64,000 nucleotides of DNA, taken from the NCBI GenBank assembly GCA_046160865.1, contig JBJXHG010000108.1:1-64000 (forward strand), in the 5' to 3' direction. Every line of letters starts with the position of its first letter. Positions within the stretch are counted from its first letter, which is position 1. The DNA is from JBJXHG01 sp046160865. Lineage in GTDB: Bacteria; Planctomycetota; UBA1135; GCA-002686595. Shown here piece by piece: positions 17,652 through 26,825 of the stretch. The notes below the pieces were generated by a model that worked only from the letters and a program-made list of their open reading frames with translations, searched no databases and was not told where the DNA came from. Made by a program: the position numbers and the translations under genes.

Positions 17652-19328
17652 TCAGCGGCCGGAGGAGGGCGGACGCGGGCGGAGAGCGAGCGAGTCGAGC
17701 TCGTCCGCCCAGTCCGCTTCGATCGCCTGCGGCAAGGACGAGCCGGTGAGCTCGCCGCTCTGCATCCAGTCCTGCACGACCTCGCCGACGAGCGCGAGAT
17801 CGCTCCTTCCGCGCAACGCGCCCAGGGCGAGCCACTCGGCCGCGGCCATCGCATCGCCGGCGCGGAGTGCGGCGCGCGCTCGGACCTCGAGCTCGGCCGC
17901 GTTCGCGGGCCGGCCGGCCTGCGCCTCCTGGCCGAGCTCGGCGGCACGCTCGACGAGCGCGAGAAGCGCCGGATCGACTTCACCCGCGCCGACGGCGCCC
18001 GTCGCTGCCGCGGCGTAATCGCCGAGGCGCAGATCGACGACGATCTGCTCGGCCCGAAAGCCGCGCGCCATCACGAGCGCGTGCCCGGCGAGCACGAGCG
18101 CGAGCGCAATCGTGCCGACCCAGCTCCACGTTCGGATGCCGCGGCGGAGCTTCCGGCCCACGGCGGGATCGAGCGCTGCGCGCTCGAGGAAGCGGACGCG
18201 CTCCGCGACGCTGAAGTGACGCCAGCTCGCGACGTCGCGTAGCCGTCCGCCGACGCGCTCGAGCGCGCTGGCGAGCGCCGTCCAATCGCGCAGCAACTCC
18301 ATGCTGAAGAGATCCGCGTCGAGCTCGCACCGCCGCGACACGTAGCTGAAGGTCAGCGCCCACACGATCAACGCCACGAGGACGACGGCGGCGGCCGACC
18401 ACGTTCCATCCGGGAACCAGATCTGCGCGAGCAGGTCGGCGCCGAGGAAGAACGCGAGCGCCCACACCGCGAACAGCAGCACGTGCTTGCGGAACGCGTG
18501 GCCGATTTCGTGCGCGAAGACGGCCGCGAGCTCGCGCAAGTCGAGCTGCTCGAGCAGCGCGTCGGAGAACAGCACGACGCGATGCGCTCGGCCGACGCCG
18601 ATGATCGCGGCGTTGGCCATCGTGCTGCCCGTGTGCCACACGAGCAGCGCGCTCGAGCGGAAGCTTGCGAGCCGCGCGACCTCGAGCAAGAGATCCCGCT
18701 GACTGCCGGCCGGGATCGGCGTCGTGTCCCATGTCCGCCGCAGCATGTACGGCAACGCGAGCGTCATGCCCGCGAGGAGCACGGCACCGAACAGCGCACC
18801 GTAGACGCGCACCTCTTCGATGTGCGTGCGCAGCGATTCGCTCCATCCGACGACGGACGCGAACACGGCGTAGGCAACGACGGGAGCCAAGCTCGCCGCG
18901 AACATGCGGTGTTGGAACTTGCGCGACGCGCGGCGTTCGTTCGGAGTGCCGGACACGACGCGCGCGCGCGCTTCGATCGCGAGCGCCTCGAAGACGACGA
19001 ACGGCGCGCCGAGCAGCAGCACGCCGAGCTCGGGCCAGGCGAAGAACGACACTTCGTGGCCGACGATCCGACTCACCGTCTCGCGCCAGCCGAACACGGC
19101 GAGTGCGACGAAGTAGAGCGCGACCGGCGAGAGCTGCAACACGCGCAGCACGACGAAGCTCTGCCGAAACCGGCCGCGCAGGAATGCGGCGCGTGCGACG
19201 AGCGCGAGGAGATGTGGCACGAGTGCGAGCGCGCACAGCGCAAAGGGCAACTCGCTCACGCTCGGACCGATCGCTTCGGATGCGCCGAGCACCAGCAGCG
19301 CGAGCGCGATCTCGAGGAGATACCCCAT
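17652..19328 (-). CDS. M48-family membrane zinc metalloprotease
   Basis: The protein has several N-terminal membrane segments. The zinc motif HEIGH is at residues 273-277, and the third ligand lies in the ELDAD segment about 50 residues later. This is the Ste24/HtpX (M48) arrangement with the active site facing the cytoplasm. A further membrane segment and an Ala-rich C-terminal region with possible helical repeats follow. It probably degrades membrane or prenylated-like substrates; the real target is unknown. It is the last gene of a likely rnhC-dapF-protease unit, 28 bases after dapF. Confidence 0.85.
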   Translation of the reverse strand: MGYLLEIALALLVLGASEAIGPSVSELPFALCALALVPHLLALVARAAFLRGRFRQSFVVLRVLQLSPVALYFVALAVFGWRETVSRIVGHEVSFFAWPELGVLLLGAPFVVFEALAIEARARVVSGTPNERRASRKFQHRMFAASLAPVVAYAVFASVVGWSESLRTHIEEVRVYGALFGAVLLAGMTLALPYMLRRTWDTTPIPAGSQRDLLLEVARLASFRSSALLVWHTGSTMANAAIIGVGRAHRVVLFSDALLEQLDLRELAAVFAHEIGHAFRKHVLLFAVWALAFFLGADLLAQIWFPDGTWSAAAVVLVALIVWALTFSYVSRRCELDADLFSMELLRDWTALASALERVGGRLRDVASWRHFSVAERVRFLERAALDPAVGRKLRRGIRTWSWVGTIALALVLAGHALVMARGFRAEQIVVDLRLGDYAAAATGAVGAGEVDPALLALVERAAELGQEAQAGRPANAAELEVRARAALRAGDAMAAAEWLALGALRGRSDLALVGEVVQDWMQSGELTGSSLPQAIEADWADELDSLALRPRPPSSGR

Positions 19329-19356
19329 GCGGATCGCGCGCGTTCGTTCGCGCCGG

Positions 19357-20205
19357 TTATGCGCGCGCCGTGCGCAGGAGCTCCTGCCAGGCCGGTGAAT
19401 CGAGCTCTTCTACCGCACCGGAAAGCTCGAGCGTTCCGTCCTCGGCACGGTCGACCTCGAGCTCGCCACCTGGCACGACGAGACGCACTGGCCACGTCGC
19501 GAGACCGCGCTCGACCGCGACCCACGCCGCTGCGCACGCGCCGCTACCGCACGCCATCGTTTCGCCGACGCCACGCTCCCAAACGCGCAAGTGCAACCGG
19601 CCGCCGCGCGATGCCAAGAAGCCGACGTTCGTGCCGCGCGGGAAACGCGGATGCGTTTCGATCTTCGGTCCCAGCGTCTCGACGCGCGCATTGCGCTCGT
19701 CCGCAACCGTGAGCACGCAATGCGGATTGCCCATGTCGACGTTCGCGACGGCGAGCGTGCTTCCCTCGACGTCGAGGGACTCGCGCAGCGCGCACGATCT
19801 CGGGCGGCCCATCCCGACGCGCGCGCGCGTGACGCGACCGTCGCGCTGCTCGACTTCCGCCGTCGCGATGCCCGCGTCGCTCGCGATCGTGAACGCGCGT
19901 CCACGCACGTAGCCCTTGTCGACGATCCACTTCGCCACGCACCGCAATCCGTTCCCGCACGTCTCGGCGCGGCTGCCGTCGGAGTTGTAGATTTCCATCG
20001 CGCAGTCGGCGCCCTTCGAGCTCGGGCGAACGACGAGCACGCCGTCGAGGCGGCGGCCGTCCGCCTCACGCGAGCACAGCGCACGCGCGAGCGCTGCCGG
20101 ATCGGCGGGCGGCGGCGTGCGCATGGCGTCGACGATCGCGAAGACGTTGCCTGTGCCCGAGAACGGACGCGGCTCGATGCGAGATTCCAACGTGGTCGGA
20201 TTCAT
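19357..20205 (-). CDS. dapF: Diaminopimelate epimerase DapF
   Basis: DapF interconverts LL- and meso-diaminopimelate for lysine and peptidoglycan synthesis. The two catalytic cysteines are visible in ETCGNGLRC (Cys83) and ETMACGSGACAAAW (Cys219). Substrate-binding pieces FSGTGN and NVDMGNPHCV are also visible. The length of 282 residues is normal. It lies 11 bases after rnhC and 28 before the M48 protease gene on the same strand. Confidence 0.95.
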   Translation of the reverse strand: MNPTTLESRIEPRPFSGTGNVFAIVDAMRTPPPADPAALARALCSREADGRRLDGVLVVRPSSKGADCAMEIYNSDGSRAETCGNGLRCVAKWIVDKGYVRGRAFTIASDAGIATAEVEQRDGRVTRARVGMGRPRSCALRESLDVEGSTLAVANVDMGNPHCVLTVADERNARVETLGPKIETHPRFPRGTNVGFLASRGGRLHLRVWERGVGETMACGSGACAAAWVAVERGLATWPVRLVVPGGELEVDRAEDGTLELSGAVEELDSPAWQELLRTARA

Positions 20206-20216
20206 GCAACGTCCTC

Positions 20217-21107
20217 TCAGTCCGCAGGCAGCTTCTGCGTGTTCTTGAAGTGCATCTTCGCGACTTGCCGCAGCGCGTCGCGGCCGTGCAGGCGCATGAA
20301 TGCAGCCGCCGAGCGATCGGTCGGCGTGCCGGCGCCTTTGTGCAGGTCGAGGCCGAACTGCTCGGAGAGCTCGCGCATCGCGACCAAGTACTCCTCGCGC
20401 GCGATGACGCTCGCCGCGGCGACGGCCGGGTCCGATTCGGCGCGGTGCCGTTGCTCCAGCTGAATGCCGAGCTTCTTCATCTTGCGCTGCAAGAGCGCGG
20501 CGCCGGCGAACTGGTCGACGAGCACGCGGATGCCAGGTCGTGCAAGCTCACCGACCGCTTGCACGTGCAGATCGGCGAGGATGTCGTTGAGCTGACCCGG
20601 CCGCGTGTAGAGCGCGTTGTACTGCGGCGGATCGAGGCGTGCGACCGCGAACGCGACTTGGCTGCGCAATGCGCCGCCGAGTCGCAACGCCGTGTCGTCG
20701 CTCATCGTCTTGCTGTCGCGCACGGACGACGCGCGCATCGCACGCTCTTGTCCCGGCTCCAGGCGGACGGCGACGACAACGAGCGGACCGAAGTAGTCGC
20801 CTTTGCCGCACTCGTCGCTGCCGATCGACGCTTCGCTCGCACGCGCGCTCACCGGAGCCGGTGCCGGTGCCGGTGCCGCGGGCGCCTCGGGCGCACGACC
20901 GACGTACCGCTCGGCGAACGCCTCGGGATGATCGCCTTGGATGACGAGCTTGCCGGATCGATAGAGCGTCGCCACGACGCCGAGTCCGCGCACGCTGCAC
21001 AATGCATGCGGCACGGAGCGCAGCTCGACGTCGAGCTCGCCTAGTCGACGGCACAAGTCGGCGCGCTCCGCCGGCGGAATCTCGAGCACGACGGTGGTCT
21101 GCGGCAC
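20217..21107 (-). CDS. rnhC: Ribonuclease HIII
   Basis: RNase HIII removes RNA from RNA-DNA hybrids. The first 70 residues look like the HIII-specific substrate-binding domain. A flexible Ala/Pro linker (about 71-90) follows, then the catalytic domain with IGSDECGKGDYFGPLVV, where D98 and E99 are the first metal ligands. The set is completed by VRDSKTMSD and LVDQFAG. I chose the GTG at 21107, giving 296 residues; a longer start would put the N-terminus into the promoter region shared with the divergent Rieske gene. Carrying HIII rather than HII as the visible enzyme is typical of some phyla including planctomycetes. Confidence 0.88.
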   Translation of the reverse strand: MPQTTVVLEIPPAERADLCRRLGELDVELRSVPHALCSVRGLGVVATLYRSGKLVIQGDHPEAFAERYVGRAPEAPAAPAPAPAPVSARASEASIGSDECGKGDYFGPLVVVAVRLEPGQERAMRASSVRDSKTMSDDTALRLGGALRSQVAFAVARLDPPQYNALYTRPGQLNDILADLHVQAVGELARPGIRVLVDQFAGAALLQRKMKKLGIQLEQRHRAESDPAVAAASVIAREEYLVAMRELSEQFGLDLHKGAGTPTDRSAAAFMRLHGRDALRQVAKMHFKNTQKLPAD

Positions 21108-21166
21108 GTTAGGATTCTGGCACGCGCGATCGGACGTAGGAAGCGGCGCGCGCACCACGCCTTCGC

Positions 21167-21523
21167 TTGGATTCCGACTCGTTCGACACACGCTTGCGCC
21201 CCGCGGACATCGACCCGGAGCGGCCGCGCCCGATCGAAACGCCGTGGGGATCGCTCTCGATCTACTGCGTTGGCGGCGAGTACCTCGCGTCGCAGAGCTT
21301 CTGTCCGCACCTCGAAGGTCCTTTGTTCCAAGGCACGCGCAGCGGCGACGAGATCACGTGCCCATGGCACCAATGGCGCTTTTCACTGCGGACCGGCGAG
21401 CGCGTCGACTTGCTCGGGCGCATCACGCCGAAGCGCGACGCCTTGCTCGTGTGCGACGTCCACTTGGACGAGACGCTGCGCCTCTCGAATCCGCGCGTCG
21501 CCGACTGCCGCAAGAGTCCCTGA
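21167..21523 (+). CDS. Rieske [2Fe-2S] domain protein
   Basis: This is a 118-residue single-domain Rieske protein. The cluster ligands are Cys46 and His48 in FCPHLEGPL and Cys65 and His68 in ITCPWHQW. There is no signal peptide or membrane anchor, so it resembles the soluble ferredoxin-like subunit of a dioxygenase or a nitrite reductase small-subunit type protein rather than a bc1 Rieske. The start is a TTG, the only sensible one in frame. It diverges from rnhC. No oxygenase partner is adjacent, so its electron acceptor is unknown. Confidence 0.88.
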   Translation: MDSDSFDTRLRPADIDPERPRPIETPWGSLSIYCVGGEYLASQSFCPHLEGPLFQGTRSGDEITCPWHQWRFSLRTGERVDLLGRITPKRDALLVCDVHLDETLRLSNPRVADCRKSP

Positions 21524-21631
21524 GTCGTCGCGCGGAAAACGCGCTTCCACGTGGCTAGAATGCGCGCCGATCCGCGCCGGGTTCGGCGCGCTGCGACATG
21601 CTCGATCCCGTCCATTCGCCGGAGCGTTCCC

Positions 21632-22993
21632 TTGGCCAAGATCTGTGATTCGATCCTCGAGACCATCGGCAACACGCCCATGGTTCGTCTGCGCAACATC
21701 GGCCGCGACACCGGCTGCGAGTTCCTCGCGAAGTGCGAGTTCTTGAACGCCGGCGGTTCCGTCAAGGACCGCATCGGCAAGCGCATGGTCGAGGAAGCGC
21801 AGCAGAAGGGCCGCATCCGTCCCGGCGACACGCTGATCGAGCCGACGAGCGGCAACACGGGCATCGGCATGGCGCTCGCCGCGGCCGTGTACGGCTATCG
21901 GATGATCATCACGATGCCGGAGAAGATGAGTCGAGAGAAACAGGTCGTGCTCGAAGCGCTCGGCGCCGAGATCATCCGCACGCCGACCGAGGCCGCATTC
22001 GACGCGCCGGAGAGCCACATCGGCGTCGCGAAGCAGCTGCAGGGCATCCTGCCGAATGCGCACATCCTCGATCAGTACTCGAACCCCGACAATCCGCTCG
22101 CGCACTACCACGGAACCGGCGAGGAGATCGTCGAGCAGACCGGCGGCAAGCTCGACGCCTGCGTCATGACCGCGGGAACCGGTGGCACGATCACCGGCGT
22201 CGCGCGCAAGTTGAAGGAGCGCATCCCGAACGTCCGCGTCGTCGGCGTCGATCCGGTCGGATCGATCCTGGCGGGTCCGGGTCCGATCGCTTCGTACAAA
22301 GTCGAAGGCATCGGCTACGACTTCATCCCCGACGTGCTCGATCGGAAGCTCGTCGACGAATGGGTGAAGACCGAGGACCGCGAATCGTTCCTCATGGCGC
22401 GTCGCCTGATCCGCCAGGAAGGGCTCTTGTGCGGCGGAAGCTCCGGCTCCGTCGTGTGGGCCGCCAAGCAAGTCGCGCAGAAGATGGGACCGGGCAAGCG
22501 CATCGTGATGATCCTGCCGGACTCGGTGCGCAACTACATGACGAAGTTCATGGACGCGCAGTGGATGAAGGAGAACGGCTTCACCGAGTCGCGCTGGGAG
22601 ACGAACAGCATCGGCGACACGCTGCGCGGCTTGCCGCGTCGCAAGGTCATCACCGCGACGAGCGCGGACACGGTGGCCGATTCGGTGATGCTCATGAAGG
22701 AGCACGGCATCAGCCAGTTACCCGTCCTCGACGAGGAGCGCCTCGTCGGCATCATCACGGAATCGGATCTGCTGGCGAAGCTCGTCGACGGCCGCGCGAC
22801 GCTCGCGAGCGCTGTCGCCGAGGTCATGTTCCGCAACGTGCAGACGGTGCACGTGAACGACGACGCGAGCCGGTTGCTCGAAGTCTTCTCCAAGGGGCTC
22901 GCCGGTCTCGTGCTCGACGACGACGGCAAGCTGCAAGGCGTGATCACGAAGATGGACCTCGTCGACTTGCTCACCGCGAAACCGGCGCGCTGA
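21632..22993 (+). CDS. Cystathionine beta-synthase / cysteine synthase with CBS domains
   Basis: This is a PLP-dependent fold-type II enzyme. The PLP lysine is K45 in NAGGSVKDR, the substrate loop is EPTSGNTGIG and the phosphate loop is TAGTGGTITG. Residues about 335-453 hold two CBS domains, the layout of cystathionine beta-synthase rather than plain CysK. It makes cystathionine from serine and homocysteine, or cysteine from O-acetylserine; the sequence alone does not decide. I chose the TTG at 21632, preceded by GGAG at about 11 bases; upstream in-frame sequence is unlike the family. Cysteine supply fits with the bacillithiol genes later in the window. Confidence 0.9.
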   Translation: MAKICDSILETIGNTPMVRLRNIGRDTGCEFLAKCEFLNAGGSVKDRIGKRMVEEAQQKGRIRPGDTLIEPTSGNTGIGMALAAAVYGYRMIITMPEKMSREKQVVLEALGAEIIRTPTEAAFDAPESHIGVAKQLQGILPNAHILDQYSNPDNPLAHYHGTGEEIVEQTGGKLDACVMTAGTGGTITGVARKLKERIPNVRVVGVDPVGSILAGPGPIASYKVEGIGYDFIPDVLDRKLVDEWVKTEDRESFLMARRLIRQEGLLCGGSSGSVVWAAKQVAQKMGPGKRIVMILPDSVRNYMTKFMDAQWMKENGFTESRWETNSIGDTLRGLPRRKVITATSADTVADSVMLMKEHGISQLPVLDEERLVGIITESDLLAKLVDGRATLASAVAEVMFRNVQTVHVNDDASRLLEVFSKGLAGLVLDDDGKLQGVITKMDLVDLLTAKPAR

Positions 22994-22999
22994 GATCCG

Positions 23000-23680
23000 T
23001 CAGCCGACGAGCTCGTCGGCGAGCGTCTTCAAGTCGGGCACCGATCGCCCGATGCCCGCCGGTCGCGGCGCGCCGCGCGCGACCCACGTCGAAGCGATGC
23101 CCAAGCTGCGCGCCGGAGCGATGTCGTGGTACACGCTCGCGGCGACGTGCAGCCACGACGCGCGATCGAGGCCGAGCTCGCGTTGCGCGGCTTCGAAATG
23201 CGCCGGGTGCGGCTTGTACGAGCGCACGTCTTCCGCGGTGATCCACGCGTCGAAGGGCGAACCGAGCGCACGCGTGCTCGCTTCGAGGACCGCGCGCTCG
23301 ACGTTCGACAGCACGACGAGACGGAAGCGCTTTGCAAGCCGCGCCAGCGCGTAGGCCGAGTCCGCGAACGGCGGCCACGCCGCCATGCTCTGCGCGAAGC
23401 GCTCCGACTCCGCCGCGGACACCACGCGATCTTGCGCCCGAGCGGCGCGCGCGACGCTACGCGCGAGCACCTCGCCGTACGGCACGTAGTCTCCGAGCTG
23501 GATCTCGCGCTCGAACGCGTCGCGATCCGCCATCAAGCGCTGCATGTCGCAGCCAGCGAGGCTCTCGATGCGCGACAGCGCCGTCGCGATGCCGAAATCC
23601 CAATCGATCAGCGTGCCGTAGCAGTCGAAAGTGATCGCCGCCCGCGATGACGCCGCGGAAGGTGAACCGGCGCCGCTCAC
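23000..23680 (-). CDS. HAD-superfamily hydrolase, haloacid dehalogenase type II-like
   Basis: This 226-residue HAD enzyme has the nucleophile Asp19 in TFDCYGTLIDW, motif II VVLSNVE, and motif III KPHPAHFEAA with a later VAASVYHDI. The DCYGT form of motif I and the cap size fit type II 2-haloacid dehalogenases and their phosphatase relatives. The substrate cannot be predicted. It lies 25 bases after the glycosyltransferase gene on the same strand and converges with the CBS-type gene. Confidence 0.85.
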   Translation of the reverse strand: MSGAGSPSAASSRAAITFDCYGTLIDWDFGIATALSRIESLAGCDMQRLMADRDAFEREIQLGDYVPYGEVLARSVARAARAQDRVVSAAESERFAQSMAAWPPFADSAYALARLAKRFRLVVLSNVERAVLEASTRALGSPFDAWITAEDVRSYKPHPAHFEAAQRELGLDRASWLHVAASVYHDIAPARSLGIASTWVARGAPRPAGIGRSVPDLKTLADELVG

Positions 23681-23705
23681 GACGAGCGCTCGGTTCGCCG
23701 CGCGT

Positions 23706-25130
23706 TCAACCGCGCAACCACACCCGCAGCGAAAGCGTGCCGACCCACGTGAAGCTCACGCAGAACAAGAGCAGGAACGGCAGCGAACCCCAGTGCTCGT
23801 TCTGCACGGCGATGACGAGACCGACCGCGAGCCAGGCCGCGAGCAAGAGCTCGATTCCAGGCAGGCCCTTGAGCGCGGCGCGGTAGCGCTTGGCGCTCGG
23901 AGCATCGCCGCGCTTCGGCGTGCGCACGAACGTGCCGGTGCCGGGCAGCAAGCCTTCGACGACGGCGCGCGTCTGGCTGACGCACATGCCGATGCCGAGC
24001 GAGACCGCGGCGAAGATGTCCTTCCAACGCAAACGCCACGGACGATCGATCGCGCTCTGGCTGCGCTCGTAGAACAGGAACACCGAGAGCGTGCACACTG
24101 CGAACAGGAGGGCGTGCACCCAATCCGGCAGGATCTGCGCGGCGTGCGGACTCAGCGGCAGCAGCAACGCGAGAAGTAGCACGCACGGGTAGCCGACGTT
24201 GCCGGACAAGTGCGCCAGCGCTTCGAGCTTAACCGCGAGCGGCTCCTTCGAAACGATCAAGCGCCAGCCGAGCTTTCGCAGCACCTGCACGCTGCCCTTT
24301 GCCCAACGATGTTGCTGCGACTTGAACGCGGCGATGTCGGGTGGCACTTCCGCCGGCGCGACGACGCGCGGCACGTAGATGAAGCGCCAGCCCGCGAGCT
24401 GTGCGCGATACGAGAGGTCCAAATCCTCGGTCAGCGTGTCGTGTTGCCAACCGCCCGACGTGGAGATCGCCTCACGCCGCCACACACCGGCGGTGCCGTT
24501 GAAATTGAAGAACGCGCCGGTGTCGAAGCGCACCTTGTGTTCGATCACGAAGTGACCGTCGAGCAGAGTCGATTGCGCGCGCGTGAGCAGCGTGTCGTCG
24601 CGGTTGCGGTGCCCCCAGCGCGCTTGCACCAAGCCGATGCGCGGATCCGCGAACCAGCCCACGGTGCGTCGGAGGAAGTCGGGATCCGGAACGAAGTCCG
24701 CGTCGAAGATCGTGATCAGCTCGCCGCTCGCGCGCGCGAGCCCCGCGTCGAGCGCGCCCGCTTTGAACCCCGAACGATCGGTGCGACGGAAGACGCTCAC
24801 ATCTCGACCCAGTGCGCGCAGCCGCGCCACTTCGGCGTCGACGATGCCGATCGTTTCGTCGGACGAGTCGTCGAGGATCTGAATCTCGATCCGGTCCGCC
24901 GGGTAATCGAGTGCCTCGGCGGCGCGTATGAGCCGGGCGGCGACCGTGCGCTCGTTGAACAGCGGGAGCTGAACGGTGACGCGCGGAAGCTCGTCCGAAG
25001 TCTGTACCGGCTCCTTGCGCTCGGCCTTCCATCGGAAGCGCGTGAGCAGTACGAGTCGGTGCGCGCCGTAGATCCCGAGCAGCGCGAGCGTGGCGAGGTA
25101 GGTTGGGGTTAGGAGAGTGTCGAGAGGCAA
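23706..25130 (-). CDS. Membrane glycosyltransferase family 2, cellulose synthase-like
   Basis: This is a processive-type GT2 enzyme of 474 residues. Its landmarks are DDSSD at 87-91, DAD at 143-145, TEDLD at 234-238 and QQHRW at 272-276. One N-terminal and at least four C-terminal membrane segments are visible. This is the cellulose synthase/hyaluronan synthase layout (also used by glucomannan-type enzymes), making a polysaccharide or glycolipid at the inner membrane. No exporter, PilZ domain or partner gene is adjacent, so the product is open. A perfect TTCACC/GGTGAA hairpin lies just upstream of the start at 25133-25148. Confidence 0.88.
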   Translation of the reverse strand: MPLDTLLTPTYLATLALLGIYGAHRLVLLTRFRWKAERKEPVQTSDELPRVTVQLPLFNERTVAARLIRAAEALDYPADRIEIQILDDSSDETIGIVDAEVARLRALGRDVSVFRRTDRSGFKAGALDAGLARASGELITIFDADFVPDPDFLRRTVGWFADPRIGLVQARWGHRNRDDTLLTRAQSTLLDGHFVIEHKVRFDTGAFFNFNGTAGVWRREAISTSGGWQHDTLTEDLDLSYRAQLAGWRFIYVPRVVAPAEVPPDIAAFKSQQHRWAKGSVQVLRKLGWRLIVSKEPLAVKLEALAHLSGNVGYPCVLLLALLLPLSPHAAQILPDWVHALLFAVCTLSVFLFYERSQSAIDRPWRLRWKDIFAAVSLGIGMCVSQTRAVVEGLLPGTGTFVRTPKRGDAPSAKRYRAALKGLPGIELLLAAWLAVGLVIAVQNEHWGSLPFLLLFCVSFTWVGTLSLRVWLRG

Positions 25131-25838
25131 GCTTCACCTCGCGGTGAAACGAAGGTCCGGTTCCATCGCTTCAATGGCCGCCCGGCGCACTCCCTCGGCG
25201 CCTGGCCCTAGTCGACGTACCGCGCCACGCAGGGCATGGCGGTTCGTTTCCGTTTGAGGGCCGAGATGATATCTGCCTCGTCGGGTCCCTGGCCAGGGAG
25301 AGCGCGTGGACCTCGACTTTTTGCGCGCGCTCGCACGGAGCCACACGCGAGGCTCATCGCGGCAGATGCGAGTGACAACGTAGGTCCGTCAAGGACCGTC
25401 GCGAGCCGGGGAGGTCGGCGGAGGGTCGCTTCCGAGCGCTTGGGCGCGGCCGCAACTGGGCGGGTGCGAGCGGCGGGTCAGCTCAGGGTTGAATCGCGCG
25501 CGGACCTGGTCGCGCGCGAAGCTCTCGCGCTAACCACTCGTTTTTCTTGCCCGCCTGCTTCACCACGGCGCGAGCGAAGCGGCGCCATTGCCTGCGGATG
25601 CTCCAGCAGCCTCGCTGCGCAGAGCGCAGCTGTTGCGCGGGCTCGCGGCGGTCGCATGAGAAATGCGGGTTAGCTGTGGCAAGAATCCCCAAATCCACCG
25701 GGCGTGCGAAGCCCCGCACGAGGACGAGGTGCGGCCGCGCGGCGGACACGGCGGAATCCAGGTCGGTTCATACGGAGCGTGCAGCTCGAATGCTCGACAT
25801 GCTTTCGCGCTCGTGACACGTCGAGTGCGTGTGGCGGA
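25131..25838. other. 708-bp intergenic region without a supported gene
   Basis: No open frame here has a convincing translation. The longest frames are arginine-rich or overlap repeat sequence. The region holds a small hairpin at 25133-25148, a compact stem GCTGCGC/GCGCAGC at about 25610-25630, and an end that matches the family B element arm (see the repeat at 25529-25676). It separates two minus-strand genes and may be a decayed insertion site. Confidence 0.5.
25529..25676. repeat. Degenerate family B-like foldback element
   Basis: The right end TGAGAAATGCGGGTTAGC matches the arm of the family B element at 34897-35077. The left end begins GCTAACC but then diverges. A perfect 7-bp stem (GCTGCGC, loop AGA, GCGCAGC) sits in the middle. 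It looks like a diverged or rearranged member of the family. Borders are approximate. Confidence 0.35.
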
Positions 25839-26825
25839 TCAGAACAGCCGCTGCTGGCCCTCGACGTACGTCACCGACTTCAAGCGCGGATAGGTCTCGA
25901 CGATCTGCGCTGGCGCGGGAACGGAGACTCCGCGCAGCGCTGCCAGCAGCTCCAGCGCATTCGCGACCGCCTTGCCCTCGAAGTGATTGTTCGTGATCAC
26001 GATGACTTCGCGATGTTCGTCGGCGAGCCGCTTCGCTTTCTGCACGAGCTGCTGGAGCTCTGCCGGCTCATATAAATAGTCGTACTTCGAATCGCGCGTG
26101 GCCTCGCGGCGGAACCAGCTCGCGCTGTTGCGCCCGTGCAAGCGCAAGTATCCGATTGGACCCGTCGGCGAATGCCACGGCGGCGGGTGATTCCACGCGG
26201 CAGGCAGATCGGGGTACGCGAGCGAGAAGGACAGGCCGCGCACGGTGTCGAGCGCGGGCGGCGTGAACCACGACTCGTGGCGCACCTCGAGCACGAGCGG
26301 CAGGTCCGCGAACAGGTTGCGAATCACTCCGAGCCGGCGCACTTCGTCGCGGCCGAAGAGGAATGAGATCGGAAACTGCACGAGCACGGCGGACAAGCGT
26401 CGCGCTTGCAGGAGCGGAGCGATCCCGCGCGAAAACTCCGCCGCGAGCAGTGCCCGCGCTTCGGATCGCATGCGCTCGCCAGCGTCGGCTTCGTGGTGTT
26501 GCGATCGCGAGCGCGTCGATCGGGCGTAGTCGTCGTTCGAGCCCGGCGGTGGCCGATCGGTCGAACGCGCGCGCATGCTCGCGCCGTGCGTGAACACCGA
26601 GTTGAGCTTGACGGTGAATCGAAACGCGACGTGTTCCGCGACGAGCTGAACCCAACGCATCGAGTGCTCGCTGCGAGGCTGCGCGTAGAACGTGCTGTTG
26701 ACCTCGATGCAGTCGAAGTAGCGCGCGAGATGTGCGAGCGCGTTGAAGCCCGGCGGCTTCGACATCGGATACACGGTCGCGTCCCAGTCGGGATACGACC
26801 AACCCGCGGGACCTACACGGATCAC
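25839..26825 (-). CDS. DUF72 (YecE-like) family protein
   Basis: The start IRVGPAGWSYPDWDATVYP, the segment IEVNSTFYAQPR and the late VVITNNHFEGKAVANALEL are hallmarks of DUF72 proteins, which have a TIM-barrel fold of unknown activity. Residues about 88-120 are an unusual charged insertion. The length of 328 residues is slightly above normal because of it. Its start overlaps the stop of the upstream acyltransferase gene by four bases (ATGA), so the two are coupled. Confidence 0.88.
   Translation of the reverse strand: MIRVGPAGWSYPDWDATVYPMSKPPGFNALAHLARYFDCIEVNSTFYAQPRSEHSMRWVQLVAEHVAFRFTVKLNSVFTHGASMRARSTDRPPPGSNDDYARSTRSRSQHHEADAGERMRSEARALLAAEFSRGIAPLLQARRLSAVLVQFPISFLFGRDEVRRLGVIRNLFADLPLVLEVRHESWFTPPALDTVRGLSFSLAYPDLPAAWNHPPPWHSPTGPIGYLRLHGRNSASWFRREATRDSKYDYLYEPAELQQLVQKAKRLADEHREVIVITNNHFEGKAVANALELLAALRGVSVPAPAQIVETYPRLKSVTYVEGQQRLF

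Noticed and set aside
21544..21556. Second parS-like site (TTCCACGTGG core)
   Set aside because: Only the centre matches; the outer bases are not palindromic and do not fit the 16-bp consensus.
25483..25749. Minus-strand 88-codon open frame in the large gap
   Set aside because: Its middle is encoded by a foldback arm and its tail is basic and unlike any protein family; no ribosome site.
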